Source: Otatea glauca
Lineage: Eukaryota; Streptophyta; Magnoliopsida; Poales; Poaceae
Assembly (NCBI GenBank): GCA_036346275.1
Contig: CM070719.1
Coordinates: 17,215,185 to 17,279,184, forward strand
Direction: 5' to 3'
DNA: 64,000 nt
Under the pieces are notes generated by a model. It searched no databases, had not been told where the DNA came from, and saw only the letters and a list, made by a program, of their open reading frames with translations. Below are positions 35,201 through 44,915 of the stretch, one piece after another. The number at the start of each line of letters is the position of its first letter. Position 1 is the stretch's first letter. The position numbers were made by a program, and so were the translations under genes.

Positions 35201-35824
35201 CACGGCGGAGCGGCTCGGACGATGACGGGAGTAAGCAAAAACAACGGCGGCGACGGAAAGCAACTACGGCGAGCAACAGCGGGCGCTAGAGGTGGTCTCG
35301 GCGTGCGTGCAAGGAGTCAAAAGACGCGGCGTTGAGCCCTCTGCAGAACGCACTCACCAAGATGGCTTAAAGGGCCTCGGCGTGCGCGAAATGCCGTGAA
35401 ATCACGGCCATCAAAGCCCACGCCTCTCCGGTGATCTCGCGGGGACGAAGCGACGTAGCCCTATCCCAGCCGTTCGTGCGGAGATGATCCGAAGGCGCAC
35501 ACGCGCGGGCGACGTGGCACACTCGCAGGCGCTCGATCAGGATCGGACGGCTCGGGCTGGGCGGCGTTAGGGTTTGCGCGACGACCTGGGCCAGCTTTTA
35601 AAATAGTAAAAAAATTCTAGAAAAATTCCAGAAAACACTTTGAGCTATTTCGGACTCAATTAAAATATTTTCAATAAAACTTTGCATAAAAATTCCATTA
35701 TTTAATTGTTTTCAAGGAAGGCCATATTTGAATAAATCCAAATAAATTTCAATAAATTCCCAAAAATTCTCAAAAAACAAAAATACTTCAAAATTTAAAT
35801 TAGAGCAAAATTTAGGGTGTTATA
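32201..35824 (-). repeat. 5' LTR of element F
   Basis: A 3624-bp LTR starting tgtcgagacccg and ending gggtgttata, whose last CA is TA. It has four perfect tgacgtca copies near 34145, 34165, 34224 and 34236. It lacks about 110 bp present near 26160-26270 of the other LTR. Confidence 0.95.
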
Positions 35825-35829
35825 TACGT

Positions 35830-36464
35830 TTAAACCCTTTTTAATTTTCAATTTCTCTCTATTATTAGTGAATTAATGGGGTCATTTACTGAGAATTGAA
35901 ACAGCCATGATAATGGCGTCAGTTTCTAATAGAAACTGTCATTTGAATGACCTACAGTTACTAGCATTTAATGGTGACCGTTACTGGTGTGAGGCTATAA
36001 AATCTGGAGACGTTCAGACAGATGGTAGCTTTTTGATTTTTGACTCTAATACTCGTGTTCATCCACGGTAATCTGTGTTGCATTTTTATGCTATGCTCGT
36101 TCTTCACCGACCTTCCTCTCAGCGTGCACCGCGAGGCAAGGAGAGCGGGATCTCCGAACCGTTGCTTGGCGAGAGAACACGCACGAGGCGGCAATAAGGT
36201 TTCTGGGCAACGCAACTGCGCGACCACTCGAGCACTTCATCCTGCGATCCACGACGTCGACTACTTCCTCTACGGCCAGTCACTACAGCGCTTCTTCCTT
36301 TTCGTCATCAAGCCCATCGTAAGAATCCTCCTATTTTTCCCTCTGTGGTTCGATCTCTTTACAGAAATATGTGGTGTCTTTTATCTTGCCTGTTGTATCT
36401 AATCATTTTGGAAATTAGCTTAATTTTCAAATCTAAAACAAAAATAATACCTAGATTTGCAACA
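35830..36464 (+). repeat. 5' LTR of E, second part
   Basis: Resumes after the F target duplication and matches 41242-41863. It ends gatttgcaaca. The following segment has agtggtattattt, at best a decayed tRNA-Met primer site about 13 bases from the LTR end. Confidence 0.95.
35996..36002 (+). promoter_or_regulatory. TATA box in the 5' LTR of E
   Basis: The word ctataaaat lies in the LTR and is retained in the 3' LTR at 41411-41417. F has inserted upstream of it, so any U3 enhancer is now 13 kb away from this TATA box. Confidence 0.65.
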
Positions 36465-36509
36465 TTCCAGAAACCTTAGTGGTATTATTTGTGTGATTGT
36501 GATTCAGCA

Positions 36510-37320
36510 ATGGCTGGTGCAAGTGATGCCATGAAACCTGAGAGGTTCAATGGTCAGAACTTCCGTAGGTGGCAGACTAGAGCCATGTTTTGGCTCATGT
36601 CTCTGGGTATGTGGTGGGTGATTTTCCCTCAATACCCACTTACGGATGAGGAGAATGCGCAGTATGAGAATGCGAATAACACCGCATTGGGCTGCATTCT
36701 GACCATCTTCGCAGATCAGTTATATGATGTGTATATGAGTTACACATCCGCCAGCGAGTTGTGGTTGGCTCTTGAACAAAAATATCACGTCGAGGTGAAA
36801 TTGGTCATTTGGTTGTATCGTCACGAGCAATTATTCAATTTTACCATTGATGAGTCTAAATCAATTGTTGCTCAAGCGCATGAGTTTCAGCTACTAGTGG
36901 GCGAGATTGCACATTTGGTATGTGCTTTACCTGCAAAATTTGTGGCCGCGGGCATTGTGGCTAAACTTCCCCCATCTTGGAGGAATTTTGCCACTGGTCT
37001 AAAACACAAGAGGGAAGAAATTTCTATTGAAGATCAAATTTGCTGCCCTCGACGTGGAAGAAAAAGCCAGAGCCAAAGATGCGCCAAAAACTTCTTCTCA
37101 GGAACCAAATAACGCAAATGTGATTGAGAAGAAGGGTGGCAACAACAACAAAGGCTTGAAACCAAACAAAAATACTAGCTTCAAGAAGAAGAAGTTTGAG
37201 AAGAAAGATATGAAGAACATTACCTGTTATGTGTGCGGAAAAAATGGTCACATGGCTAAAGACTGTCGTTTCCGCAAGAACAGGCCAAATGAGCAGGCAA
37301 GAAAATCGCCAACGTGACCA
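36510..37320 (+). pseudogene. Element E gag
   Basis: The ATG at 36510 starts MAGASDAMKPERFNGQNF. The core includes RRWQTRAMFWLMSLGMWW, then ELWLALEQKYHVE and AGIVAKLPPSWRNFATGL, a copia UBN2-type gag. A one-base frame change near 37030-37090 leads into a lysine-rich linker and the zinc knuckle CYVCGKNGHMAKDC (37227-37268). The frame ends at 37317. The product would package element RNA. Confidence 0.88.
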
Positions 37321-38317
37321 TAAGTGAGGAACTACTTGAGGAGGGTATGGTAATTCTCCTATTGTTTTTTCACATGTCAATCCACCGATTGGTGGGTTGA
37401 TCACGGTGCAAATGTTCACGTATGTTCGACATATCTCTATTTTCTTCTTACCGAGCGTGAGGGCTTCCTCCGTCCTAATGGGGAGCAGGTCGCATGCTTT
37501 TGTTCTTGGTGTTGTACGGTGGATCTGAGACTTACTTGGGAAGATTGTATACTTAAAGAGCGTGCGGATGCGCCAACAATAAATAAGAACCTTGTTTGTG
37601 GTTCCCTATTATGTCGAGATGGCTATAAGCTAGTATTGAGTCTAATAAAGTTGTAATGTCAAGTTTGGAAACTTTATTGGAAAAGGTTATGAAAGCGGAG
37701 GCTGTTCCGCTTAAGTGTACTAGAGTCTTGTTTAAATTTAAATGTTGCTACTCAAGTTAATAATTGTGAATCAATGTTTGGCATTCTCGTTTATATCATA
37801 TTGGTTATGATACCATTGCTCGAATGTCCAGTTCTGATTAATTCCAAAATGTGATGTTGTCAAAGGATCAAAGTGCCATTCTTGTGTGCAAGCAAAGCAA
37901 CCTAGAAAACCCTTTAAGGGATTAGAGGAAGAAAAGAACTTGCACCACTAGATCTTGTCCATTCGACTGTGTGAGATGAATGGATTGTTGACAAAAGAAG
38001 GCAAAAGATATTTTCTAACTTTTATAAATGATGCAACACGTTATTGTTATGTGTATTTCTTTGAAAACAAAGGATGAAGCTTTAAACTACTTCAAAATTT
38101 ATAAGGTCGAGGTTGAGAACCAACTAGAAAAGAAAATTAAGCGACTAAGGTGCGATCGTGGAGGAGAGTATATCTCTCATGAATTCTCCCAATTCATTAC
38201 GAGCATGGTATAATCCATGAAGTTACACCACCATATTCTCCCCAATCAAATGGGGTAATCGAGAGGAAAACCGAACATAATGGACTTGGTGAATGCCATG
38301 TTGGAGAGTCTTGCCAG
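37321..38317 (+). pseudogene. Element E protease and integrase
   Basis: The protease region near 37385-37420 reads WWVDHGANVHVCS, where DSGA is expected; the serine is replaced by histidine. Scattered frames then give the pre-integrase zinc region (HSCVQAKQ near 37870-37900). The integrase core follows with KTKDEALNYFKIYKVEVENQ, RLRCDRGGEYIS and GVIERKTEHN, preserving the second Asp and the Glu. Multiple frame changes separate these motifs. Confidence 0.8.
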
Positions 38318-40403
38318 ATGCCTAAAATGTGGTGGGGAAGCTATATTAACAACAAATTTTGTCCTAAGCGAGTAATCACTAAAAGGTGTGAGATTACTCC
38401 GTATGAGGATGGAAGGAGAAAACCCAATGTCAATTTTCTGCGAACTTGGGGGTGTTTGGCAAAAGTCAATATACCATTGCAGAAAAAGAGAAAGCTTGGA
38501 CCTAAAACAGTCGATTGTATTTTTCTAGGATATGCACATAACAGCACAGCCTATAGATTTTTAGTAGTAAAATCAGAAACTCCTGAGATTATTGTTAACA
38601 CAATAATAGAGTCCAGAGATGCTTCATTTTTTGAGGATATTTATCCTATGAGAGGAGATAGTTCTTCAAGAACTGAGAATAATCATAATAATAATAATAA
38701 TATTGAACCTACCACTATTTCTGAACCAATAAGTGATACACTACCAGTAGAAGATAATTTTGAGGAGGATAACAATTTAGTCGCAGAGGCTCCTCGTAGG
38801 AGCAAGAGACAAAGGGTTGAGAAAACCTTTGGCGAAGACTTTATTGTATACCTCGTGGATGATGTGCCAAAATCTCTTTCAGAGGCTTATGCACTACCTG
38901 ATGCTGAGTATTGGAAAGAGGCGGTCCGTAGTGAGATGGATTCCATCATGGCTAACGGGACTTGGGAGATCACTGATCTTCCTAGTGGGTGCAAACCTGT
39001 TGGATGCAAGTGGATCTTCAAAAAGAAAATAAGGCCTGATGGTACTATTGATAAGTACAAGGCAAGACTTGTGGCCAAGGGTTATACCCAAAAAAAGGAG
39101 AGGATTATTTTGATACTTATTCTCCTGTAGCCAGATTAACCACCATTAGAGTGCTCATAGCATTAGCTGCTTCCTATGGTCTACACGTCCATCAAATGGA
39201 TGTAAAGACAGCTTTCCTTAATGGAGAGTTGGAGGAAGAAATCTATATGGAACAACCAAATGGTTATGTGATTACTGGACAGGAAAATAAAGTGTGCAAA
39301 TTATTAAAATCCTTGTATGGCCTAAAGCAGGCTCCTAAGCAATGGCATGAAAAGTTTGATAAAACTTTGACATCTGCTAGTTTCTTTGTTAATGAGGCGA
39401 GATAAGTGTGTATACTATCGTTATGGTGGGGTCAATGTGTTATTTTGTGTTTGTATGTTGATGACATACTTATATTTGGGACAAACAACTGCTGTAATTG
39501 TGAGGTCAAAACTTTCTTATCTCGATGCTTTGATATGAAAGACTTGGGAGAGGCGGATGTTATTCAATATTAAATTGATCAAGAATGAGGATGGGATCAT
39601 TTTGCACCAATCCCATTATCTTTGAGAAAATTTTGAGTCAATTCGGGTTTGAGAATTGCAAAATCTCCCCAACACCTTATGATCCAAGTGTTAAGCTTCG
39701 GAAAAATCAAGGGTTAGGAAAAGTTCAATTGAGATATTCACAAATTATTGGGTCCCTTATGTATCTAGCTGGTGCCACAAGACTTGATATCTCATTTGCT
39801 GTGAGCAAATTAAGCCGGTTTACATCTAACCCAGGAGATGATCATTGGGAGGCACTTGCAAGGGTGTTGCGCTACTTGAGAGGAACAACATCTTATAGAA
39901 TATACTATACTGGGTATGCATCTGTTTTAGAAGGATATAGTGATTCCAATTGGATCTCTGATGCGGATGAGATCAAAGCTACAAGTGGTTATGTTTTTAC
40001 TTTAGCTGGTGCTGCAGTTTCATGGAGGTCTTGCAAACAGACCATATTGACGAGGTCAACCATGGAAGCTGAACTCGTAGCACTAGACACAGCCACTGTT
40101 GAAGCTGAATGGCTTAGAGAGCTACTGTTGGACTTGCCATTGGTTGAGAAACCAATACCGGCGATCTTAATGTACTGCGATAACCAAACAGTGTTGACTA
40201 AGGTTATGAGTACTAAGGATAACATGAAGTCCTCCAGACATGTGAAGTGTAGGCTTAAAACTGTCAGGAAATTGAGAAACTCCAGAGTTATTGCTGTGAA
40301 TTATATTCGTACTGAGAAAAATCTGGCAGATCCTTTTACAAAAGGAGTTGCAAGGAAAGCGATTTCCATTGCGTCTATGGATATGGGCATAAGGCCCGTT
40401 TGA
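38318..40403 (+). pseudogene. Element E reverse transcriptase and RNase H
   Basis: The integrase tail (MPKMWWGSYINNKFCPKR, VDCIFLGYAHNSTAYRFL) and an Asn-rich linker run into reverse transcriptase: YWKEAVRSEMDSI, GCKWIFKKKIRPDGTIDKY, then in another frame MDVKTAFLNGELEEEIYM and LYGLKQAPKQW. The catalytic YVDDILIFG is at about 39455. RNase H at 39585-40403 has IIGSLMYLAGATRLDISF, YSDSNWISDADEIKATSG, STMEAELVALDTATVEAEW and ends near NLADPFTKGVARKAI. There are frame breaks near 39100 and 39400-39580. Confidence 0.9.
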
Positions 40404-40965
40404 GTTACACCACAACGGTAACCCATATCTTCCTGATCGGAGATCCCGTGAATTAGGTAATGGAAAAAACAAGTTGATGTTGTAACAAGAGAGTACATAT
40501 TATTAAATTTGTACCTATGTCCTAATAGGCAAAGTACTCTCGACTGTATGGAAGGTTGGCTTAAAGCCTTAATGTATTCTAGTGTCAAAGGAAAAAGGTA
40601 TTGGCCTTCAGGATACCTAAAATGAATACACCTACTTGAGCCTAACTGTGAGGTTGCAGTTCACGAGAAAGGGGCATTCTCTAGAAAGCTCATGAGAAGA
40701 TTAGGGAGCATGACCATTTAACGCTCCGTTGAGGTGAAGTTCTTTGGCAGCCTAGTATCAGTTAAGATTTCGGGTGAAATCAAACCACACAAAGCTGTGA
40801 ATTCAAGGCTTAGTCCATTCATTAGCTGTGGGAGGATGGATCACGTTATTCTAGGTGAAAGTTCAACCCGTATGGGACTTACACCGAAACACTGATATAT
40901 TAAACGAAGATTCAGCACAGTGATCAAATTTTGAGTCTTTGTCAACTTCGGTATTAGTGAGGGAT
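40404..40965 (+). other. Element E 3' untranslated region
   Basis: A non-coding stretch between the RNase H stop and the 3' LTR. It ends agtgagggatt, a weak polypurine tract. Nothing else is visible. Confidence 0.7.
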
Positions 40966-41863
40966 TGTTAGAAATGAGGCCCAAGTGGCCTATTTATCTC
41001 TAATGCCAAAGCTACAAATAATAGTACCATATTGCTAGTTGAGAGGGGAGAATACCAATTTAAAAGGGAGAGCTCCCACCATATCTTGTAATGAGACATA
41101 TGGAGGGTGAGGAGCTGGCTAAAGTCACACGCACGCATGCGCGCGTATTTCGCGAATTACCGCGTATTTTCGCGTGTTTTTTCCACGTGACTTGTGACTT
41201 GCGACGTCGCGAGTCGCCGTGCCGTGAATTAAGTTCCTCGTACGTTTAAACCCTTTTTAATTTTCGGTTTCTCTCTATTATTAGTGAATTAATGGGGTCA
41301 TTTACTGAGAATTGAAACAGCCATGATAATGGCGTCAGTTTCTAATAAAGCTGTCATTTGAATGACCTGCGATTACTAGCATTTAATGGTGACCGTTCTT
41401 GGTGTGAGGCTATAAAATGCAGAGGCGTCGAGACGGATGGTAGCTTTTGATTTTTGACTCGATACTCGTGTTCATCCACGGTAATCGTGTTGCGTTTTCG
41501 TCTTGTGCTCGTTCTTCACCGACCTTCCTCTCGGCGTGCACGCGAGGCAAGGAGGCGGGATCTCGAACCGTTGCGAGAGAACTCGCGAGGCGGCAATAAG
41601 GTTTAGGCAGCGCAATCTGCGCGACCGCTCGAGCACTTCATCCTGCGATCCACGGCGTCGACTACTTCCTCTACGCCGGTCGCTCTGGTACGCTTCCTTT
41701 TAGTCATCAAGCCCATCGTAAGAATTCTCCTATTTTTCCCTCTGTGGTTCGATCTCTTTACATAAATATGTGGTGTCTTTTATCTTGCCTGTTGTATCTA
41801 ATCATTTTGAAAAATAACTTAATTTTTAAATCTAAAATAAAAATAATACCTAGATTTGCAACA
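40966..41863 (+). repeat. 3' LTR of element E
   Basis: An 898-bp LTR from tgttagaaatgagg to gatttgcaaca. Differences from the 5' copy are mostly 1-4 base gains or losses near CAG/CTG/CCG words (for example in 41490-41690). TATA box at 41411-41417. Confidence 0.96.
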
Positions 41864-41868
41864 CTCGG

Positions 41869-43925
41869 CACACCTCCGCCGCCCGTCTGCCACGGGCGCC
41901 TCAGGGCCATCCGCCTCCACGCCAGGTGCCCCACCTCTGGCCAGTTCCCCGACAACCTCCTTGGGAGCTCACGCCGGCGCCGCGCCAGCCTTCTCTGCCG
42001 CGGTCGGCTCCGTGACCTTTGGCCGCCCGCAGCGGTCCACTTCCTCGTCGTGCCGACCGCTGGCTTGCCTGGCCGCCGAGCCTCCTCTGCTCCGCCGACC
42101 GCCGGCCATCCCGTCGTCGTCTTGATGCCATCTCCGACGCTATCTTCGGCATCTGCACGGCCTCAGCGCTGACGCCACCGTTCTGACATATCAACTCCAG
42201 TCGACTTCAGCCTCCACCGGCCAGCGCTCGAACCGGCTCGCCTTGTCGCCCCACCAGTCTACGTGCCGCCTCGTGCTACCGACCGCGCACCGCGCCTGTC
42301 GCATCGCCCCGGCCGCGCCCATCTTCAGCTTCTGCGCCCTTGCCGAGTCTTGTGCTTGTGAAAAGAAGCACCGTGACCGAACTCGTGAAGAAGCTCCAGG
42401 AGCATGTCTTTGCACGTAAGAAGCTTCAGGAACTAAGATTTTTTTTTTTTGCGGACTCCAAAGAACCCAGAGATCTGGACCAATCTCACCCGTGAAGCTC
42501 CAGGCTCGTGAAGAAATCAGTAGACCGATCGGTTTCCAAATAGCCCGATCGGACTTGAATCAAATCGGAGAGTTCCAGTAGATTCTTGATTTTGGGTCCT
42601 GCTCCAGAGCCGATCAGCTCCAGCGATCAGTTGTCTCGGCTCAGGTTTCTACGCCCGTTCAGCTTCGATTTTTCAGTGGCTTCTCATTCAGCTACTTCGG
42701 CTCCCGGTCAGCTTCCAGTGGCTTCTCAGTTTCAATACAGCTTAGTCCGGCTTCTTACTGGCAATTTGTTACATACACTCGAAAGTGTACCAGTGAGTGT
42801 GAGAAAGAATTGCTTTTTACCCCGGCGACCGTTCCAGTGCCAACAAAAGTGGGATTTTATTGCAATTCTGATTATTTGATGGTATTCATGCACAATTCAG
42901 AGAATTATGCCTACTATTTTGTGCTCATATTGTTGGCGGATTTCATTGCAATTCAGGCAAAATTTAGCACCAGTAGTTTCTTGGAGATTTCTTTGACGTT
43001 TCATCGTCATCTTTGGATTAAAAAAAAAATCAGTTAAGGAGACAATTGATTTTGGTGTTTTATTACCATTATTTTGGTGTTCATTCACCGTTTGGATACG
43101 TTGTCCATTATGGAGGTTTTGGCAACGTTTATTTGGAATTTGATGACATCCTGATTGTTGTATTATACTCTTTCAAGTTTTTCTAGTGAATGGTTTGCTC
43201 CAATGTTAATTTCAGACGAAGGTTTGAAGTGCAAGGAGTTTGTTTCTGCGTGGATACTACAACGTTGTTATGTTGCCTTTGCTCAATATGAGGGATCTAC
43301 TATAATTTATACTCCATTAATAACATAATAGTTTTTCTTCATCTTGGTATTTTTACAGGAGCAGTTTCAACTATATTATGGATTTTCAGTAAGCAATTTG
43401 CCTAATTTTATGTTCCATGTGGAGCATGCCAAAAGTCCATGATATGAGTTTTTCACTATCTACCTAGCACCTCATGTGATGTCTTGGCTTATATCGTTTG
43501 ATGATTGAGTGTTTGTTTTAGGAGGTCAGTTGCACAGACTCAGACTTTACTGTGGTTATGAATTCTTGAAGACCCAGATTTCTTCTCTTTTATTGACAAT
43601 TGTGTGTTTCGATTGACTGTTCCATTCTTTATTTCAATCTACTGGTGGTTTGCTCAATCTTGCTTCATTAGAAACATTTGGATAAAACTGCTCAAGTATT
43701 TTACACCCTTTATGTTTTTTCGCACTACAAGTGTTTGGCTTGACTGTTCCAGTTTTTCTTGTTCAATAATCCTTTGGACTTTTAACACACTTGTATTCAT
43801 AGTGCTGTATTACCCTTCAGGGTTTTCCGGAAACAACTTCGTTATAGATTTTGAGTTAAGAGGAGGTTTCTTAGAGATAACTCAATATCTCTAACTATCG
43901 TATATTTTGGTTCTATCCAAATAGT
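41869..43925 (+). other. D interior, right part, no gene recognised
   Basis: A GC-rich block at 41870-42420 with open frames on both strands passes into AT-rich sequence with several intron-like stretches (for example ttttacaggagcag near 43357). The composition again suggests a captured plant gene 5' region, mirrored by the left interior, but nothing can be identified. Confidence 0.35.
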
Positions 43926-44114
43926 TGTTAGTCCAACTTTTTCACAACTAGGACTTTTTAGTTATATAAGCCAACCCCCTATACTTGTAATCTTGTAGCA
44001 TTATAGTGGATTGTTTCCTATGGTTTTTTTCCGCAATGGTTTTTTCACGTTAAATCTTGTCTCCAATATTATATCATATATCTATCCTTAACAAGTGGTA
44101 TCAAAGCCCTAACA
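43926..44114 (+). repeat. D right end: LTR-like U5 module plus primer site
   Basis: A 168-bp segment from tgttagtccaac to ctatccttaaca contains a tatataag TATA-like word near 43965 and has TG...CA ends like a very short LTR. It is followed by agtggtatcaaagcc (primer-site type, 44096-44108) and the terminal CCCTAACA. It aligns with 22318-22439 directly and with 20796-20985 as inverse. Confidence 0.75.
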
Positions 44115-44119
44115 GTGTG

Positions 44120-44915
44120 GTTTTCATCAAAAACCCGGGCTTGATTTTGACGAAATGTTCAGTCCGGTCATCAAACCGGCCACCATCTGCATTGTCATTA
44201 GTCTTGCTGTCTCCTTCTCTTGGGAAATTCACCAACTTGATGTCAAAAATGCTTTTCTTCATAGCAATTTTAGTGGAACGGTCTATTGTCAATAACCTCT
44301 TGGGTTTGTTGATCCTACCCATCCAGACCATGTTTGCCTCCTTTCAAAGTCTCTCTAAGGTGTCAAACAGGCTCTTCAAGCTTGGTATCACCATATTGCT
44401 ACCTTTGTTACTTCTCTTGGCTTTGTTGCATCTCATTTGGACACGTCTCTCTTTGTTTACCAGTATGGTCAAAACATGGCTTATCTTCGTTTTATGTTGG
44501 ACATTATTCTCACTGCCTCTAGCTCTTCTTTTTTGCGCACCATCATCGATAATCTTGGCCGTCAGTTTTCTTTGTCTAACCTTGGCTGCACACCACTTCT
44601 TGAACATCTCTGTTTTGCGTTCAGATCAGGGCCTTCACCTCTCTCAACACACATATATCTATGACATTTTTGATCATGCAGGCGTGAGTTCGTGTAATCT
44701 AGTTTTTTTTATCAGAAGGGCATCAACAGAATTGATGTCCCAGTTCCATTACTGAAACCAGCAAAAACATTACATAAACCAGGTTTAGCACCAACTTGAA
44801 CTTAACCTCGTGTAATCTAGTTTCCACGCCTACTGACATGCGTTCGGCTTTTTCTGGCCATCCCATGACGATCAGACGCTACTGTAGTTTGGCTGGGGCC
44901 CTTCTATACTTAACC
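44120..44915 (+). pseudogene. Element C reverse transcriptase, second part
   Basis: Immediately after the D duplication the C frame resumes with HQKPGLDFDE-type sense and ETFSPVIKPATICIVISLAV, then HQLDVKNAFLHSNFSGTVYC, HPDHVCLLSKSL and DTSLFVYQYGQNMAYL. The YVDD site reads FMLDIILTASS, so both aspartates of the motif are not kept as expected. A LINE tail interrupts it at 44706-44807. After it STPTDMRSAFSGHPMTIRRY and SLAGALLYL continue. The element then ends against CACTA-1. Confidence 0.85.
44706..44807 (-). mobile_element. 5'-truncated non-LTR (LINE-like) insertion
   Basis: About 100 bp flanked by a 16-bp direct repeat tcgtgtaatctagttt (44690-44705 and 44808-44823) that duplicates C reverse transcriptase sequence. 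A T-run at the left end is an A-tail on the minus strand. Just inside it gggcatcaacagaattgatgtccc-type inverted words form a hairpin, a common LINE/SINE 3' feature. Long variable duplication, tail and truncation fit target-primed reverse transcription. The family is unknown. Confidence 0.75.

Larger units (their letters stand above)
22772..35824 (-). mobile_element. Ty3/gypsy element F (Tekay/Del-like chromovirus), complete
   Basis: A 13,053-bp minus-strand element with 3.6-3.7-kb LTRs, flanked by the perfect duplication TACGT. Order on the minus strand is 5' LTR (32201-35824), primer site, an extra open frame (31258-31941), gag, protease, reverse transcriptase, RNase H, integrase, chromodomain, polypurine tract and 3' LTR (22772-26477). 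It is the innermost and youngest layer of the nest. Coding is better preserved than in A, but stops in gag, a one-base loss in the protease motif and breaks in the polymerase disable it. Confidence 0.96.
22494..41863 (+). mobile_element. Ty1/copia element E, complete but split by F
   Basis: A plus-strand copia element with LTRs of about 0.9 kb beginning tgttagaaatgagg and ending gatttgcaaca. It is flanked by the perfect duplication CTCGG (22489-22493 and 41864-41868) within D. Its 5' LTR is interrupted by F. Internal order is gag, protease, integrase, reverse transcriptase, RNase H. Without F it is about 6.3 kb. Frame changes and a lost protease serine (DHG for DSG) make it inactive as written. 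The gag type (MKPERFNGQNFRRWQ start) resembles Ivana/Oryco-like copia elements, an impression only. Confidence 0.93.
20796..44114. mobile_element. Element D: unusual LTR-derived element with inverted U5/primer-site ends
   Basis: D begins TGTTAGGG and ends CCCTAACA and is flanked by the perfect duplication GTGTG (20791-20795 and 44115-44119). Removing it brings the reverse transcriptase of C back together with only a one-base frame difference, so the borders are well supported. Without its passengers E and F it is about 3.9 kb. It has no recognisable gag or pol. Instead it holds three copies of a retrotransposon U5-plus-primer-site module, one inverted at the left end, one direct inside, one direct at the right end. 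It could be a rearranged non-autonomous copia derivative of the LARD/TRIM sort. Mobility by borrowed proteins is inferred. Confidence 0.8.
11339..44915 (+). mobile_element. Ty1/copia element C, outer shell of the nest
   Basis: A plus-strand copia element split into five pieces: LTR remnant plus gag (11339-12460), gag end and protease (17235-17893), integrase and reverse transcriptase start (19109-20795), and reverse transcriptase (44115-44915). The breaks are copia B, a small CACTA, and D with its own passengers. Gag and polymerase reading sense resumes after each insertion, and two of the insertions have exact duplications (GACTC, GTGTG). The element stops at about 44915 against CACTA-1 interior sequence, so RNase H and the 3' LTR are missing. 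Many stops mark it as old, consistent with being the oldest layer. Confidence 0.88.
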
